Shown: positions 25,802 to 34,974 of the stretch, in pieces
Layout: each line of letters starts with the position of its first letter
Position numbering within the stretch: the first letter of the stretch is position 1
Assembly: GCF_023824195.1 (NCBI RefSeq)
Contig: NZ_CP085442.1
Location: 1,526,001 to 1,590,000, forward strand
DNA from: Priestia megaterium
GTDB taxonomy: Bacteria > Bacillota > Bacilli > Bacillales > Bacillaceae_H
Reading direction: 5' to 3'
Length of the DNA stretch: 64,000 nucleotides
The notes under the pieces: generated by a model
Told to the model about the DNA's origin: nothing
Databases searched by the model: none
Seen by the model: the letters and a program-made list of their open reading frames with translations, nothing else
Translations under genes and position numbers: made by a program

Positions 25802-27187
25802 ATGGCAGACAAAGAGCTAAAAAGAGGCTTAGAATCCCGTCACATTCAAATGATCGCGCTAGGCGGAACAATTGGCGTTGGATTATTTATGGGATCAGCA
25901 AGCACAATTCAGTGGACGGGTCCATCGGTATTACTTGCTTACGCAATCTGCGGAATGTTTATTTTCTTTATCATGCGTGCAATGGGCGAAATGTTGTACA
26001 TGGAACCAAGTACAGGTTCATTCGCTACATTTGGCCACAAATATATTCATCCATTAGCAGGTTATATGACTGCATGGAGCAACTGGTTTCAATGGGTAAT
26101 TGTAGGGATGTCCGAAATTATAGCGGTAGGAGCATATATGCAGTACTGGTTCCCGCATCTACCTGCTTGGGTACCAGGTATTATCGCCATGTTGATTTTA
26201 GGCGCAGCAAACTTAATTTCAGTGAAATCATTTGGAGAATTTGAATTTTGGTTTGCGATGATTAAGATTGTAACGATTATTTTGATGATTATTGCAGGCC
26301 TCGGGTTGATTTTCTTCGGCTTTGGAAATGGCGGAGACGCAATTGGGTTATCAAACCTTTGGGCGCACGGCGGCTTCTTTGCAGGCGGATGGTCAGGCTT
26401 TTTCTTTGCACTATCTCTTGTTATTGCAGCTTATCAAGGAGTCGAGCTAATTGGTATTACAGCTGGTGAAGCAAAGGATCCTAAAAAAACGTTAACAAGC
26501 GCGATTCAAAGCATCATTTGGCGAATCTTAATTTTTTATATTGGAGCAATTTTTGTCATCGTGACGGTATATCCGTGGAATGAGTTAGATTCTTTAGGAA
26601 GTCCATTTGTATCTACATTTGCTAAAGTTGGCGTTACGGCAGCTGCAGGTATTATTAACTTCGTAGTTATTACAGCAGCGATGTCAGGCTGTAACAGTGG
26701 AATCTTTAGTGCAGGACGCATGCTTTATACGCTTGGTGTAAACGGTCAAGCACCTAAATTCTTTACAAAAATTTCCCGTAACGGTGTTCCAATTTACAGT
26801 ACACTCGCTGTTATGATTGGATTAGTAATTGGCGTTATTTTAAACTACATCGCTCCACCGAATGTATTTGTTTATGTATACAGTGCTAGCGTGCTTCCGG
26901 GAATGATTCCTTGGTTTATTATTCTTATCAGCCAAATTCGTTTCCGTAAAGCTAAAGGTGCTGAAATGGACAGTCATCCTTTCAAAATGCCTTTTGCGCC
27001 TGTAACAAACTATGTAACCATTGCTTTTTTACTAATGGTGCTTGTAGGCATGTGGTTTAATGATGAAACGCGTATTTCACTTATTGTAGGGATTATTTTC
27101 CTCGCTCTCGTTGTCATTAGTTTTTACGCATTCGGAATAAATAAGCGTATGATACCCGATACAGAGAACGGTCAAATAAAGAAATAA
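25802..27187 (+). CDS. Amino acid permease, AapA/YtnA-like
   Basis: A 461-residue APC-superfamily permease of the amino acid transporter (AAT) group with 12 membrane segments. Helix 1 has [16 protein letters not shown], followed by [12 protein letters not shown] and the conserved [22 protein letters not shown]-type residues appear as [14 protein letters not shown] in helix 8. Relatives include AapA (D-Ala/D-Ser/Gly) and YtnA/AlaP of B. subtilis. Substrate within this set is not certain. GGAGGAGG precedes ATG 25802. It ends at a strong terminator, monocistronic. Confidence 0.88.
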   Translation: MADKELKRGLESRHIQMIALGGTIGVGLFMGSASTIQWTGPSVLLAYAICGMFIFFIMRAMGEMLYMEPSTGSFATFGHKYIHPLAGYMTAWSNWFQWVIVGMSEIIAVGAYMQYWFPHLPAWVPGIIAMLILGAANLISVKSFGEFEFWFAMIKIVTIILMIIAGLGLIFFGFGNGGDAIGLSNLWAHGGFFAGGWSGFFFALSLVIAAYQGVELIGITAGEAKDPKKTLTSAIQSIIWRILIFYIGAIFVIVTVYPWNELDSLGSPFVSTFAKVGVTAAAGIINFVVITAAMSGCNSGIFSAGRMLYTLGVNGQAPKFFTKISRNGVPIYSTLAVMIGLVIGVILNYIAPPNVFVYVYSASVLPGMIPWFIILISQIRFRKAKGAEMDSHPFKMPFAPVTNYVTIAFLLMVLVGMWFNDETRISLIVGIIFLALVVISFYAFGINKRMIPDTENGQIKK

Positions 27188-27211
27188 ATATGCTTTTTCA
27201 TAAGTGAAAGG

Positions 27212-27253
27212 CAAAACAAAAAAACGGCTGAGAAAAGCCGTTTTTTTGTTTTG
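27212..27253 (+). terminator. Terminator after the AapA-like gene
   Basis: CAAAACAAAAAAACGGCT pairs with AGCCGTTTTTTTGTTTTG. Confidence 0.92.
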
Positions 27254-27342
27254 TTTAAATGAAAGATACAAGAAAAATGTCATTGAGCGCTGATAGTTTG
27301 GATAAACTATATTCGTTCATATAACGTAAAGGAGCGAATGTT

Positions 27343-27564
27343 ATGAGAAGCCACAGATATATTATCAAAGATTCACTAAAAGCTGATGAAGTTGCCAGAG
27401 ATTTGGAACTGCAGCTGGATATAAACCGAATGTCGGATGTCAGAATCCTTTCGGTAAATGCACAAAACGAAATACTCGTTCAAATGCAGGAGGAGAACGA
27501 GGAAGCAGGAGATGTTATTGATGTATTTATGAAAGAGTATAAAACAGGAGAAATTATTGAATAG
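27343..27564 (+). CDS. Small acidic protein, unknown
   Basis: A 73-residue protein, acidic at its C-terminus, with an alternating pattern suggesting a small alpha/beta fold (RYIIKDSLKADEVARDLE, DVRILSVNAQNEILVQM). A TAAAGGAGCG site precedes ATG 27343. A terminator follows about 85 bases later. No family recognised. Confidence 0.6.
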   Translation: MRSHRYIIKDSLKADEVARDLELQLDINRMSDVRILSVNAQNEILVQMQEENEEAGDVIDVFMKEYKTGEIIE

Positions 27565-27649
27565 CATGTAATTGAGAAGAATATTGAGGGGTTTCGTTGA
27601 ATAAATAAAAAGAAAACACCTTTATTTTTTATTGAAAAAGGAACGCACG

Positions 27650-27684
27650 AAGAAAACTTCTTGTTTATCAAGAAGTTTCTTTTG
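27650..27684 (+). terminator. Terminator upstream of a small membrane gene
   Basis: AAGAAAACTTCTTG pairs with CAAGAAGTTTCTTT. Confidence 0.75.
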
Positions 27685-27726
27685 TATCTGAACATTCGTT
27701 TGTATAGGTAGGGAGAGGTGATGAAG

Positions 27727-27921
27727 GTGAAAAGAAATAGTGAGGGTCACGTCTTTTTTATTATTCTCGGAGGCCTGTTTATTTTAATAGGCACACTCTT
27801 TGCAAATACTTCCGTTTATTTTCTCATCTCCGGATGGATAGCAGCTGTCTGTTGTTTAGGAATCAGCGCTGTACTAAAGAAAGGAAAAACAAAATCAGTC
27901 AGTAAAGAGGAGGAAGAATAA
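27727..27921 (+). CDS. Small membrane protein, two segments
   Basis: A 64-residue protein with two hydrophobic stretches (VFFIILGGLFILIGTLF and FLISGWIAAVCCLGIS), a basic loop and an acidic C-terminus. GTG 27727 is chosen because GAGGTGAT at 27715-27722 is a full anti-Shine-Dalgarno match and leaves 8 bases from GAGG; ATG 27721 overlaps that site. Function unknown. Confidence 0.55.
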   Translation: MKRNSEGHVFFIILGGLFILIGTLFANTSVYFLISGWIAAVCCLGISAVLKKGKTKSVSKEEEE

Positions 27922-27957
27922 TAATTTTTATATAAAGATGGAAAGTAAATATATGAA

Positions 27958-27985
27958 AAGGAAGAATGGATATCCATTCTTCCTT
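27958..27985. terminator. Bidirectional terminator, SASP gene and small membrane gene
   Basis: AAGGAAGAATGGA pairs perfectly with TCCATTCTTCCTT. Confidence 0.8.
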
Positions 27986-28010
27986 AAGTCATGGTGTGTA
28001 TGAAATTGTC

Positions 28011-28220
28011 TTAGAAACGTCCGCCGCCAAGTTGTTGCTCAGCTAATTGTACAAGACGTTTTGTGATTTCGCCGCCTACTGATCCGTTTGCACGTGCAGT
28101 AGTGTCAGCTCCTAAATTTACTCCGAACTCGCTAGCGATTTCATATTTCATTTGATCGATTGCTTGTTCAGCTCCGTATACTAATAATTCATTATTATTG
28201 CTGCTTTTGTTGTTTGCCAT
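28011..28220 (-). CDS. Alpha/beta-type small acid-soluble spore protein
   Basis: A 69-residue SASP. It shows the GPR protease site region [11 protein letters not shown] and the DNA-binding signature [22 protein letters not shown]. These proteins coat and protect spore DNA and are degraded at germination. ATG 28220 follows AAAGGAG; an in-frame ATG at 28229 is less well placed. A sigma-G promoter is expected but was not pinned down. It confirms a spore former. Confidence 0.95.
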   Translation of the reverse strand: MANNKSSNNNELLVYGAEQAIDQMKYEIASEFGVNLGADTTARANGSVGGEITKRLVQLAEQQLGGGRF

Positions 28221-28310
28221 TGTATTCAACTCCTTTCTGTAACGTTAAGGTGTGAATAAAGGAAGAAGAATATGCAACAAACTGATATTTATTTTATAAA
28301 AAACGTATTT

Positions 28311-29294
28311 TTACGTTGTTTTTCCTTCTAGAAGCTTAACTGGAAGACAGATTTCATGGGGTACATTACTAAATTCTCCTTCAATTTCTTTGAGTAAAAT
28401 ATCAATGGCTGTTTGAGCAATCGATTCAATGGGCTGTTGAATTGTAGTTAGACCAGGTAACAAAGTCTGACTGGCCTCCGTTCCGTCATAGCCCACGATT
28501 TTTAAATCTCTTGGGATGTTTTTTCCTCTTTTTTGTGCTTCCGCAACTACTAAAGCTGCAAGTAAGTCATCACTTGCAAAGATCCCATCTACTTCCGGAT
28601 TTTCTTCAAAAACCTTAGAAATAGTTTCCCGCTGGATGTTGCGGTCGAAGGTATTTGAAATTTCATACGTAATAGGATGTTTTCCGTACTTTTTCATCAC
28701 GTTTTCATAAGCTTTCCTTCTTAAGTTAGCTGGAGTTTCGAGTTTAAGGGGGCCGTTAATATGAATAATATGCTTACAATCTTTTGAAATGAGCAATTCC
28801 GTGGCTTGTTTTCCTCCAGAATAGTTATCAGAAGATACGGTAGGAATATTTTTTGATAAATAATGATCCACTGCTACCACAGGAAGACTTTGACTTTCTG
28901 AATCAAAAATACCTCTATTATAAGTAACGGCAATAACACCATCTACCTGATTTCTGATGAGCATCTCTACATATTTTTTTTCTTTATCAATTCGATTAAG
29001 GCTGTTACAAAGAAGTACTTTGTAGTTAAGGGAAGCACATATACTTTCAATGTGAAAGGCTAACTCTCCGAAAAAAGGATTGCTCGTTTGCGGAACAATC
29101 ATACCGATTAAATTTGTTCGCTTATTAAATAATGAACGCGCAATATCATTTGGGAAATAATTAATTTCTTTCATTGCTTTATAAACATTTTCTCGCGTTT
29201 CTTTGCTTATGTAACCACGGTTATTTAATACACGAGAAACGGTAGTCGGTGAAACACCTGCAATTTTTGCTACATCACTAATTTTGGCTTTCAT
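28311..29294 (-). CDS. scrR: LacI-family transcriptional repressor (sucrose/fructan regulon)
   Basis: A 327-residue LacI/GalR regulator. The HTH is at residues 4-25 (KISDVAKIAGVSPTTVSRVL) with hinge helix PNDIARSLF near 50-58, and a periplasmic-binding-like effector domain follows (NLIGMIVPQTSNPFFGEL, GIFASDDLLAALVV, VGYDGTEAS). It is divergent from a sucrose-type permease/GH32 operon whose promoter carries two tandem AACCGGTT operators. The same core lies at both sacB promoters and at levR. This repressor is the likely reader of all five; the inducer is probably sucrose or fructose or a phosphorylated form. AGGAGG precedes ATG 29294. The symbol is by function and context. Confidence 0.85.
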   Translation of the reverse strand: MKAKISDVAKIAGVSPTTVSRVLNNRGYISKETRENVYKAMKEINYFPNDIARSLFNKRTNLIGMIVPQTSNPFFGELAFHIESICASLNYKVLLCNSLNRIDKEKKYVEMLIRNQVDGVIAVTYNRGIFDSESQSLPVVAVDHYLSKNIPTVSSDNYSGGKQATELLISKDCKHIIHINGPLKLETPANLRRKAYENVMKKYGKHPITYEISNTFDRNIQRETISKVFEENPEVDGIFASDDLLAALVVAEAQKRGKNIPRDLKIVGYDGTEASQTLLPGLTTIQQPIESIAQTAIDILLKEIEGEFSNVPHEICLPVKLLEGKTT

Positions 29295-29513
29295 CTAGTT
29301 TCCTCCTAATTTCTCCAAAACCTTGCTTTTATAGTATATATCAGACATGTAAAAGCCTTAAAACAAATGCAATCAAGCAAGCAGCTTTCCAGTCGTTACG
29401 TTTTATTTTGATTGATAAAAATCTATGTAATAATTGTAAACGGTTTATTAAACAATTTAAACATACCACAAAGCCTACTTTTACACCTAATACAATCTTT
29501 TTGCAATATAAAA
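29295..29513. other. Divergent promoter region, repressor side
   Basis: Between the repressor and the tandem operators. TGTAAACGGTTTA (29435-29447) resembles an operator with one central base missing, and could mediate autoregulation. A TATACT (minus, 29333-29338) may be the repressor -10. Confidence 0.35.
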
Positions 29514-29572
29514 TATGAAACCGGTTGACATATGAAACCGGTTGACATAAAATCAAATTGAAAGTGCTTTCA
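29514..29572 (+). promoter_or_regulatory. Tandem operators, promoter and cre of the sucrose operon
   Basis: TATGAAACCGGTTGACA occurs twice in exact tandem (29514-29530, 29531-29547). The first copy supplies the -35 TTGACA (29525-29530), and 17 bases later, directly after copy two, is TAAAAT (29548-29553). So repressor bound at either copy blocks the -35 or the spacer. TGAAAGTGCTTTCA (29559-29572) just downstream fits the cre consensus with one mismatch, giving carbon catabolite control. Confidence 0.82.
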
Positions 29573-29620
29573 TTTTGTTAGATAAAAGATTTTATATCTT
29601 AAGCTAAAGGGGTAACTAAA

Positions 29621-30862
29621 ATGAAAAGTTCAAAAAGTTTATATTGGAAGCTGAGTGCATATTTTTTCTTCTTCTTTTTTACGTGGTCGTCGAGCTACTC
29701 TTTATTTTCTATTTGGTTAGGGCAAGAGATTAAGTTGAACGGATCAGCTACAGGCTTAATCTTTTCTGTAAACGCTATCTTTGCTTTGTGTATGCAGCCT
29801 TTGTACGGATATATATCTGATAGGATCGGTTTAAAGAAACACATTTTATTTTTTATTAGCTGTCTTTTAGTGTTTGTAGGACCATTTTATATTTTTGTTT
29901 ATGGGCCTTTGCTTCAATACAATGTGTTGATAGGAGCTATTATTGGAGGCTTATATTTAGGAGTAGCGTTTTTGGCGGGCATCGGAGCGATTGAAACATA
30001 CATAGAGAAAGTCAGCCGAAAATATAAATTTGAGTACGGGAAATCTAGAATGTGGGGGTCATTAGGCTGGGCTGCAGCTACATTTTTTGCAGGACAACTA
30101 TTTAATATTAATCCTCATATTAATTTTTGGGTGGCATCCGTTTCAGCGGTTATCCTAGTGGCTATTATTTTTTCTGTGAAGGTAGAAATGAGCAGCTATG
30201 AAATGGAAAAAGCTGAATCCGTCACGCTGAGAGATGTAGGTAATTTATTCTTATTGAAGGAATTTTGGTTTTTTATGATTTATGTTGTTGGCGTTACGTG
30301 CGTGTATGGGGTATACGATCAGCAATTTCCTATCTATTATGCATCTTTGTTTCCTACTGAATCGATAGGTAACCAAGTATTTGGCTACTTAAATTCGTTT
30401 CAAGTATTTTTAGAAGCTGGAATGATGTTCGCAGCACCGTTTATTGTAAATAAGATCGGTGCAAAAAATAGTTTAATTTTAGCAGGATTTCTAATGGGAT
30501 TTCGTATTATTGGGTCAGGGCTTGTTGTTGGTCCAATTGGAATATCTTCGATGAAGCTTATTCATGCATTAGAACTTCCTATTATGCTTATTGCCATCTT
30601 CAAATATTTGGCAACTAACTTTGACACGCGCCTATCTTCTATACTTTATTTGGTGGGATTCCAATTCGCTTCACAAATAGGTGCTTCAGTTCTTTCACCC
30701 ATAGCGGGAGGATTATATGATAGCGTAGGTTTTTCCCGTACCTATTTAATTATGGGAGGTATGGTTTTGGTATTTAACGTTATTTCCATGTTTACACTAC
30801 TAAACTCTAAAAAACATAGATTTATAAGAAAAGATGTACAAGAAAACACGCAGATTATATAG
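29621..30862 (+). CDS. Oligosaccharide:H+ symporter, probable sucrose permease
   Basis: A 413-residue, 12-segment MFS protein of the LacY/CscB (oligosaccharide:H+ symporter) family. Marks include LYGYISDRIGLKKH in loop 2-3, GKSRMWGSLGWA in helix 5 (conserved Arg, Glu-type charges) and YDQQFPIYYASLF in helix 7. It would import unphosphorylated sucrose or short fructo-oligosaccharides. The GH32 gene follows 12 bases after its stop, forming an operon behind the tandem operators. The family has no PTS domain, so sugar arrives unphosphorylated. Confidence 0.85.
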   Translation: MKSSKSLYWKLSAYFFFFFFTWSSSYSLFSIWLGQEIKLNGSATGLIFSVNAIFALCMQPLYGYISDRIGLKKHILFFISCLLVFVGPFYIFVYGPLLQYNVLIGAIIGGLYLGVAFLAGIGAIETYIEKVSRKYKFEYGKSRMWGSLGWAAATFFAGQLFNINPHINFWVASVSAVILVAIIFSVKVEMSSYEMEKAESVTLRDVGNLFLLKEFWFFMIYVVGVTCVYGVYDQQFPIYYASLFPTESIGNQVFGYLNSFQVFLEAGMMFAAPFIVNKIGAKNSLILAGFLMGFRIIGSGLVVGPIGISSMKLIHALELPIMLIAIFKYLATNFDTRLSSILYLVGFQFASQIGASVLSPIAGGLYDSVGFSRTYLIMGGMVLVFNVISMFTLLNSKKHRFIRKDVQENTQII

Positions 30863-30874
30863 GGGGATATGATG

Positions 30875-32341
30875 ATGTTAACGATAAATAAAATCGAGCA
30901 AGCTCAAAATTCATTAAATGAAGCAGAGAAAAAGGTAAATCATCAATATCGGTTAGGGTATCATATTATGGCGCCAGCGAACTGGATTAATGATCCGAAT
31001 GGGTTGGTTCAGTATAAAGGAGAATATCATGTTTTTTATCAACATCATCCTTATGACGAGAATTGGGGGCCGATGCATTGGGGGCATGTAAAAAGCAAAG
31101 ATCTTGTCCATTGGGAGCATTTACCGATTGCTTTAGCTCCTGGCGATACATTTGATAAAGATGGATGTTTTTCGGGAAGTGCTGTGGATAACGAAGGAGA
31201 GCTTACGTTAATTTATACTGGACATAATTATATAGACAAAGAACTGGATACTTTTTTTCAAAACCAAAATATAGCTGTTAGTAAAGACGGCATTACCTTT
31301 GAAAAAGCAGAGGCTAATCCAGTTATTGCGGAGCCACCAGCAGACAGCTCTCATCACTTTCGAGACCCTAAAGTATGGAAGCATAAAGATTTATGGTATA
31401 TGATTCTAGGAAACTCAACAAAGAAACAAGAGGGACGTGTTATCTTATACCGTTCTTCGAATCTACGAGAATGGGAATATGTTGGTGTCCTTGCTAAAAG
31501 CGATGGGAATCTAGGATATATGTGGGAGTGTCCAGACTTTTTTGAGTTAGATGGAAAGCATGTTTTAATGATTTCTCCTCAAGGGATAGAAGCAAAAGTT
31601 GATTCCTATCACAACCTTTTCCAAACGGGATATTTAGTTGGAGAATATAGTTATGAAACCAATACATTTCATCATGGGTCATTTACTGAATTAGATTACG
31701 GCCACGATTTTTATGCTGTTCAAACGCTTTTAGATGATAAAGGGCGGCGAATTGCAATTGGCTGGATGGACATGTGGGAAGCTAATATGCCAACGAAAGA
31801 GGATGGATGGTGCGGTGCGCTAACGCTTCCGAGAGAACTAACTTTAAGAGGGGATAAAGTGTTAATGAACCCCGTCCAAGAGCTTACATCACTTCGGAAA
31901 ACTCAATATAATATGCTAACCAATAAAGCTCTTTCTGAAAGCTATATAGTAGAAGTAAATGAGGACTTGCTAGAGATACAAGCTGTATTTGATTTAGCGG
32001 AATGCCAAGCTTCATCAGTAGGAATAAAAATTCGTGGAATAAACAATGAAGAAACGCTTATGTATTATAACCTTAATGAGCAAAAGCTATTGCTTGACTG
32101 TACTCACTCGGGAAAAGAAGATGGAGTTAGGAAAGTAGCGTTACAAGCAGGTGAGACACTAGCTTTACGAATATTTGTGGACCGTTCTTCCATTGAAGTA
32201 TTTGCAAACGAAGGACAAGCTACCATGACGAGCCGTATTTATCCAAAAGAAAGCAGGCTTGGAATTGAGTTATTTATTGAAGGAGGAGATGTAATCGTAA
32301 AAGAGTTAACGTATTGGAATTTAAAAGATATTTGGAAGTAA
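30875..32341 (+). CDS. Sucrose hydrolase/invertase, GH32, intracellular
   Basis: A 488-residue GH32 beta-fructofuranosidase without signal peptide. The nucleophile Asp lies in ANWINDPNGL, the stabiliser in HFRDPKVW and the acid/base Glu in MWECPDFF; the sandwich domain has DRSSIEVFANEG. It would split sucrose (or sucrose 6-phosphate) inside the cell. Pairing with a non-PTS permease favours free sucrose. Three ATGs occur in a row at 30869, 30872 and 30875; the last has the best spacing from AGGGGG. A structured repeat begins ten bases after the stop. Confidence 0.88.
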   Translation: MLTINKIEQAQNSLNEAEKKVNHQYRLGYHIMAPANWINDPNGLVQYKGEYHVFYQHHPYDENWGPMHWGHVKSKDLVHWEHLPIALAPGDTFDKDGCFSGSAVDNEGELTLIYTGHNYIDKELDTFFQNQNIAVSKDGITFEKAEANPVIAEPPADSSHHFRDPKVWKHKDLWYMILGNSTKKQEGRVILYRSSNLREWEYVGVLAKSDGNLGYMWECPDFFELDGKHVLMISPQGIEAKVDSYHNLFQTGYLVGEYSYETNTFHHGSFTELDYGHDFYAVQTLLDDKGRRIAIGWMDMWEANMPTKEDGWCGALTLPRELTLRGDKVLMNPVQELTSLRKTQYNMLTNKALSESYIVEVNEDLLEIQAVFDLAECQASSVGIKIRGINNEETLMYYNLNEQKLLLDCTHSGKEDGVRKVALQAGETLALRIFVDRSSIEVFANEGQATMTSRIYPKESRLGIELFIEGGDVIVKELTYWNLKDIWK

Positions 32342-32350
32342 AATATAGAG

Positions 32351-32686
32351 GAGGCTGGGACAAAAAGTATTTTAGCTAAAGTGAATGACGAACTATTGAT
32401 CAAAATGTTTGATTAATAGTTCGTTTTTTGTTGGTATGGTGAACGTAGGTTTCATCTGTTTCGTTGCTTCTAGCGGTTGATTGGAGGGCAAGGCGAAGAC
32501 TCCTGCGGGAAAAGCGGAATAGATGAGACCCCGCAGGAGCGAAAGCGACGAGGAGGCTCACCGGCCGCCCGCGGAAAGCGAAGACTTGCACGGAAATCAA
32601 CCGCGGTGTAACAGGCGATTCATACTAGAGTATTTATTCCTTTTGTTCGTCTTTAGATGGGAGTAATTTAGTTATGTCTCAACCTC
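32351..32686. repeat. 336-bp structured dispersed repeat, copy 2
   Basis: Same length, orientation and layout as copy 1. The ends GAGGCTGGGACA and TGTCTCAACCTC pair with one mismatch and one wobble. The left hairpin (32388-32424) has a 17-bp stem with a wholly different sequence from copy 1, followed by T-run. GCGGTTGATT (32473-32482) pairs with AATCAACCGC (32595-32604); copy 1 has T and A at the changed positions, so the pair is kept. The inner stem CTCCTGCGGG with CCCGCAGGAG and the GC-rich core (CGGCCGCCCGCGG) are shared. A T-run follows the right end. A spurious minus-strand ORF (32400-32600) reads through it. Confidence 0.85.
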
Positions 32687-32923
32687 TTTTTTTGAGTATT
32701 TAATAGTCTTTTATCGAATTGGAGATAAATAAATGGATAAGGCACTTTAGATTAAAAGTATGTGCAAATGCGATATAATAATAAAAGACATATTGAAAGA
32801 GAAAATATCGTGCTTGAAGATGCCCAGAAGAAAGCAGGACAGAGAAGGGCTGCTGCGCTTATAAAACAACGATCAGTAATGAAAAGAATTATGTTTTAAG
32901 ACACAAGAAGAAAAGGAGATACG

Positions 32924-34384
32924 ATGACTAATCAAAAAGAAACAGGATGGAATTTACGTAATAGCTATGCGGAGTTACCAAACATTTTTTTTACGCCTCT
33001 TGATCCTAATCCAGTGAGTTCACCTAAAATAGTTAAATTTAACGACTCTTTAGCCGCATCTCTAGGGTTACAAAAAGAACAGCTGCAAAGCCAAGAAGGA
33101 GTTAGCATTTTGGGTGGAAACAGTGTCCCAAAAGGTGCTTTCCCACTTGCACAAGCTTATGCAGGGCATCAATTTGGCCACTTTAACATGCTAGGAGACG
33201 GACGGGCTATGCTGATAGGGGAGCAAGTTACGCCTTCGGGTGAGAAAGTAGACCTTCAGCTTAAAGGCTCAGGCCGAACTTCGTATTCCCGCGGAGGAGA
33301 CGGTCGGGCAGCTCTAGGACCTATGCTGCGTGAGTATATTATTAGTGAGGCCATGCATGCTTTAGGTATTCCGACTACTAGGAGCCTAGCGGTTGTAACA
33401 ACAGGCGAATCCATTGTTCGTGAAAAAGAACTGCCGGGGGCGATTTTGACGCGTGTAGCTTCCAGCCACCTTCGTTTTGGCACATTTCAGTTCGCTGCAA
33501 AATGGGGAACGGTCGAAAACCTTCAAGCTTTAGCTGACTATACATTAGAACGTCACTTTTCCCACATAGAAAAGAATGAAAAAAAATATTTATCATTGCT
33601 TCAAGAAGTGATTAAGCGTCACGCTACCCTAGTTGCTAAATGGCAGCTTATTGGTTTTATTCATGGCGTCATGAATACGGATAATATGACAATTAGTGGA
33701 GAAACAATTGATTATGGACCATGTGCATTTATGGATACCTATGATCCAGAAACTGTATTTAGTTCAATTGATGTACAAGGGCGCTATGCATATCAAAATC
33801 AACCAGGCATTACAGGGTGGAATCTTGCGAGGTTCGCTGAGGCTTTATTACCGCTATTGGATCAAGATATAGAAAAAGCAGTTGAAATAGCGCAAAGCGC
33901 CGTGACGGAATTTCCAAAATTCTATCGGGAAAACTGGCTGGCAGGTATGCAGGCTAAACTTGGGCTTTTTAACGAAGAAAAAGAAGATGAAGCATTATTC
34001 CAAGAGCTTCTTACAATAATGAAAACCTATAAAGCTGACTATACAAATACGTTTCGTGCATTAACTTTCGATAAGCTAGGAAATAGTGATCTGTTTGAAA
34101 GCAAAGAATTTGCACAGTGGCATGAGTTATGGCAGAAAAGACTAGGTAGACAAAAACAATCTAAAGCGGAGTGGCAAGAGCTTATGAAAAATAACAATCC
34201 GGCTGTCATTCCTCGAAATCACCGAGTGGAAGAAGCGTTAGACGCAGCACAAAAAGAAGACTACAGCGTCATGGAAACCCTTCTTGAAGTGCTTTCTAGC
34301 CCATATGAATCTCCGGGGAAGCCAGAGTATTGTACACCGTCTGCTCCGTCTAATCAGCCTTATCAAACGTACTGCGGAACTTGA
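32924..34384 (+). CDS. selO: SelO/YdiU protein adenylyltransferase
   Basis: A 486-residue member of the SelO pseudokinase family, which transfers AMP from ATP to Ser/Thr/Tyr of target proteins, linked to redox stress. Visible marks are [34 protein letters not shown] (nucleotide loop), and [20 protein letters not shown], the inverted catalytic and metal-binding segment. YQTYCGT at the C-terminus retains the conserved Cys where some homologues have selenocysteine. AAAAGGAGA precedes ATG 32924. It is monocistronic, unrelated to the sugar genes around it. Confidence 0.9.
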   Translation: MTNQKETGWNLRNSYAELPNIFFTPLDPNPVSSPKIVKFNDSLAASLGLQKEQLQSQEGVSILGGNSVPKGAFPLAQAYAGHQFGHFNMLGDGRAMLIGEQVTPSGEKVDLQLKGSGRTSYSRGGDGRAALGPMLREYIISEAMHALGIPTTRSLAVVTTGESIVREKELPGAILTRVASSHLRFGTFQFAAKWGTVENLQALADYTLERHFSHIEKNEKKYLSLLQEVIKRHATLVAKWQLIGFIHGVMNTDNMTISGETIDYGPCAFMDTYDPETVFSSIDVQGRYAYQNQPGITGWNLARFAEALLPLLDQDIEKAVEIAQSAVTEFPKFYRENWLAGMQAKLGLFNEEKEDEALFQELLTIMKTYKADYTNTFRALTFDKLGNSDLFESKEFAQWHELWQKRLGRQKQSKAEWQELMKNNNPAVIPRNHRVEEALDAAQKEDYSVMETLLEVLSSPYESPGKPEYCTPSAPSNQPYQTYCGT

Positions 34385-34430
34385 TTTGTTTAAATAAGAA
34401 CTGCTATTTAAAAACAGCATAAATGACATC

Positions 34431-34462
34431 AAAAAGAGCTCTTTATAAAGAGCTCTTTTTGA
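34431..34462 (+). terminator. Terminator after selO
   Basis: AAAAAGAGCTCTTTA is followed by its exact complement TAAAGAGCTCTTTTT. Confidence 0.92.
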
Positions 34463-34824
34463 TTTTCTGAAAAATGTATTATTGATTCATTAAAATGATA
34501 GCGTTTTTTTTGTGAAAAGCTACATAAAATTTAACAGTATAAAAGAATCAAAATAAAAAGTAATTATCTGATTCTTTTGTCTCTTATTATTGCCAATAGA
34601 AACTATTATATAATAAATTATTCCACTATTTCACAAAAAATACATTAACGATATTTTTTTGCAAATGGCTTACTTTAACAGCTGTAGAAGAGCTTATAAA
34701 AAATAGCAGGTTAAATATGATGATGAATTTGCCTATTTAATCAAAAAGTTGAAGGTTTAAGACTTTATAACCAAATTAAAAATATAAGGGGAGAAAAATG
34801 AGAAGAGTACTCCATTTTACCTAT
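34463..34824. other. AT-rich gap before the second sacB promoter
   Basis: About 360 bases with no ORF, hairpin or repeat I could support; very low in G and C. Confidence 0.4.
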
Positions 34825-34877
34825 TTGACTTTTCAATATTATGCAAGTAATCTTGGAAAGGTAATGGAACCGGTTCT
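34825..34877 (+). promoter_or_regulatory. Promoter and operator of the second levansucrase gene
   Basis: TTGACT (34825-34830), 17 bases, TAATCT (34848-34853), then GGAACCGGTTCT (34866-34877). The arrangement copies the first sacB promoter, with AAGTAATCTT and GGAACCGGTTCTGTT shared exactly. Because this promoter falls after the ATG at 34798, that ATG cannot be the start of the gene. Confidence 0.8.
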
Positions 34878-34974
34878 GTTATTTCGCCAGATTGATATGA
34901 CTTCTCGATACATAGAAAATGAATTGCTTGTGAGTGACACAAGACAAGGTATTATACAAAAGGGAGAAAAACAG

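Noticed and set aside
32400..32600. Minus-strand 66-residue ORF
   Set aside because: Same cause as the ORF in copy 1: out of the repeat core, with no ribosome binding site.
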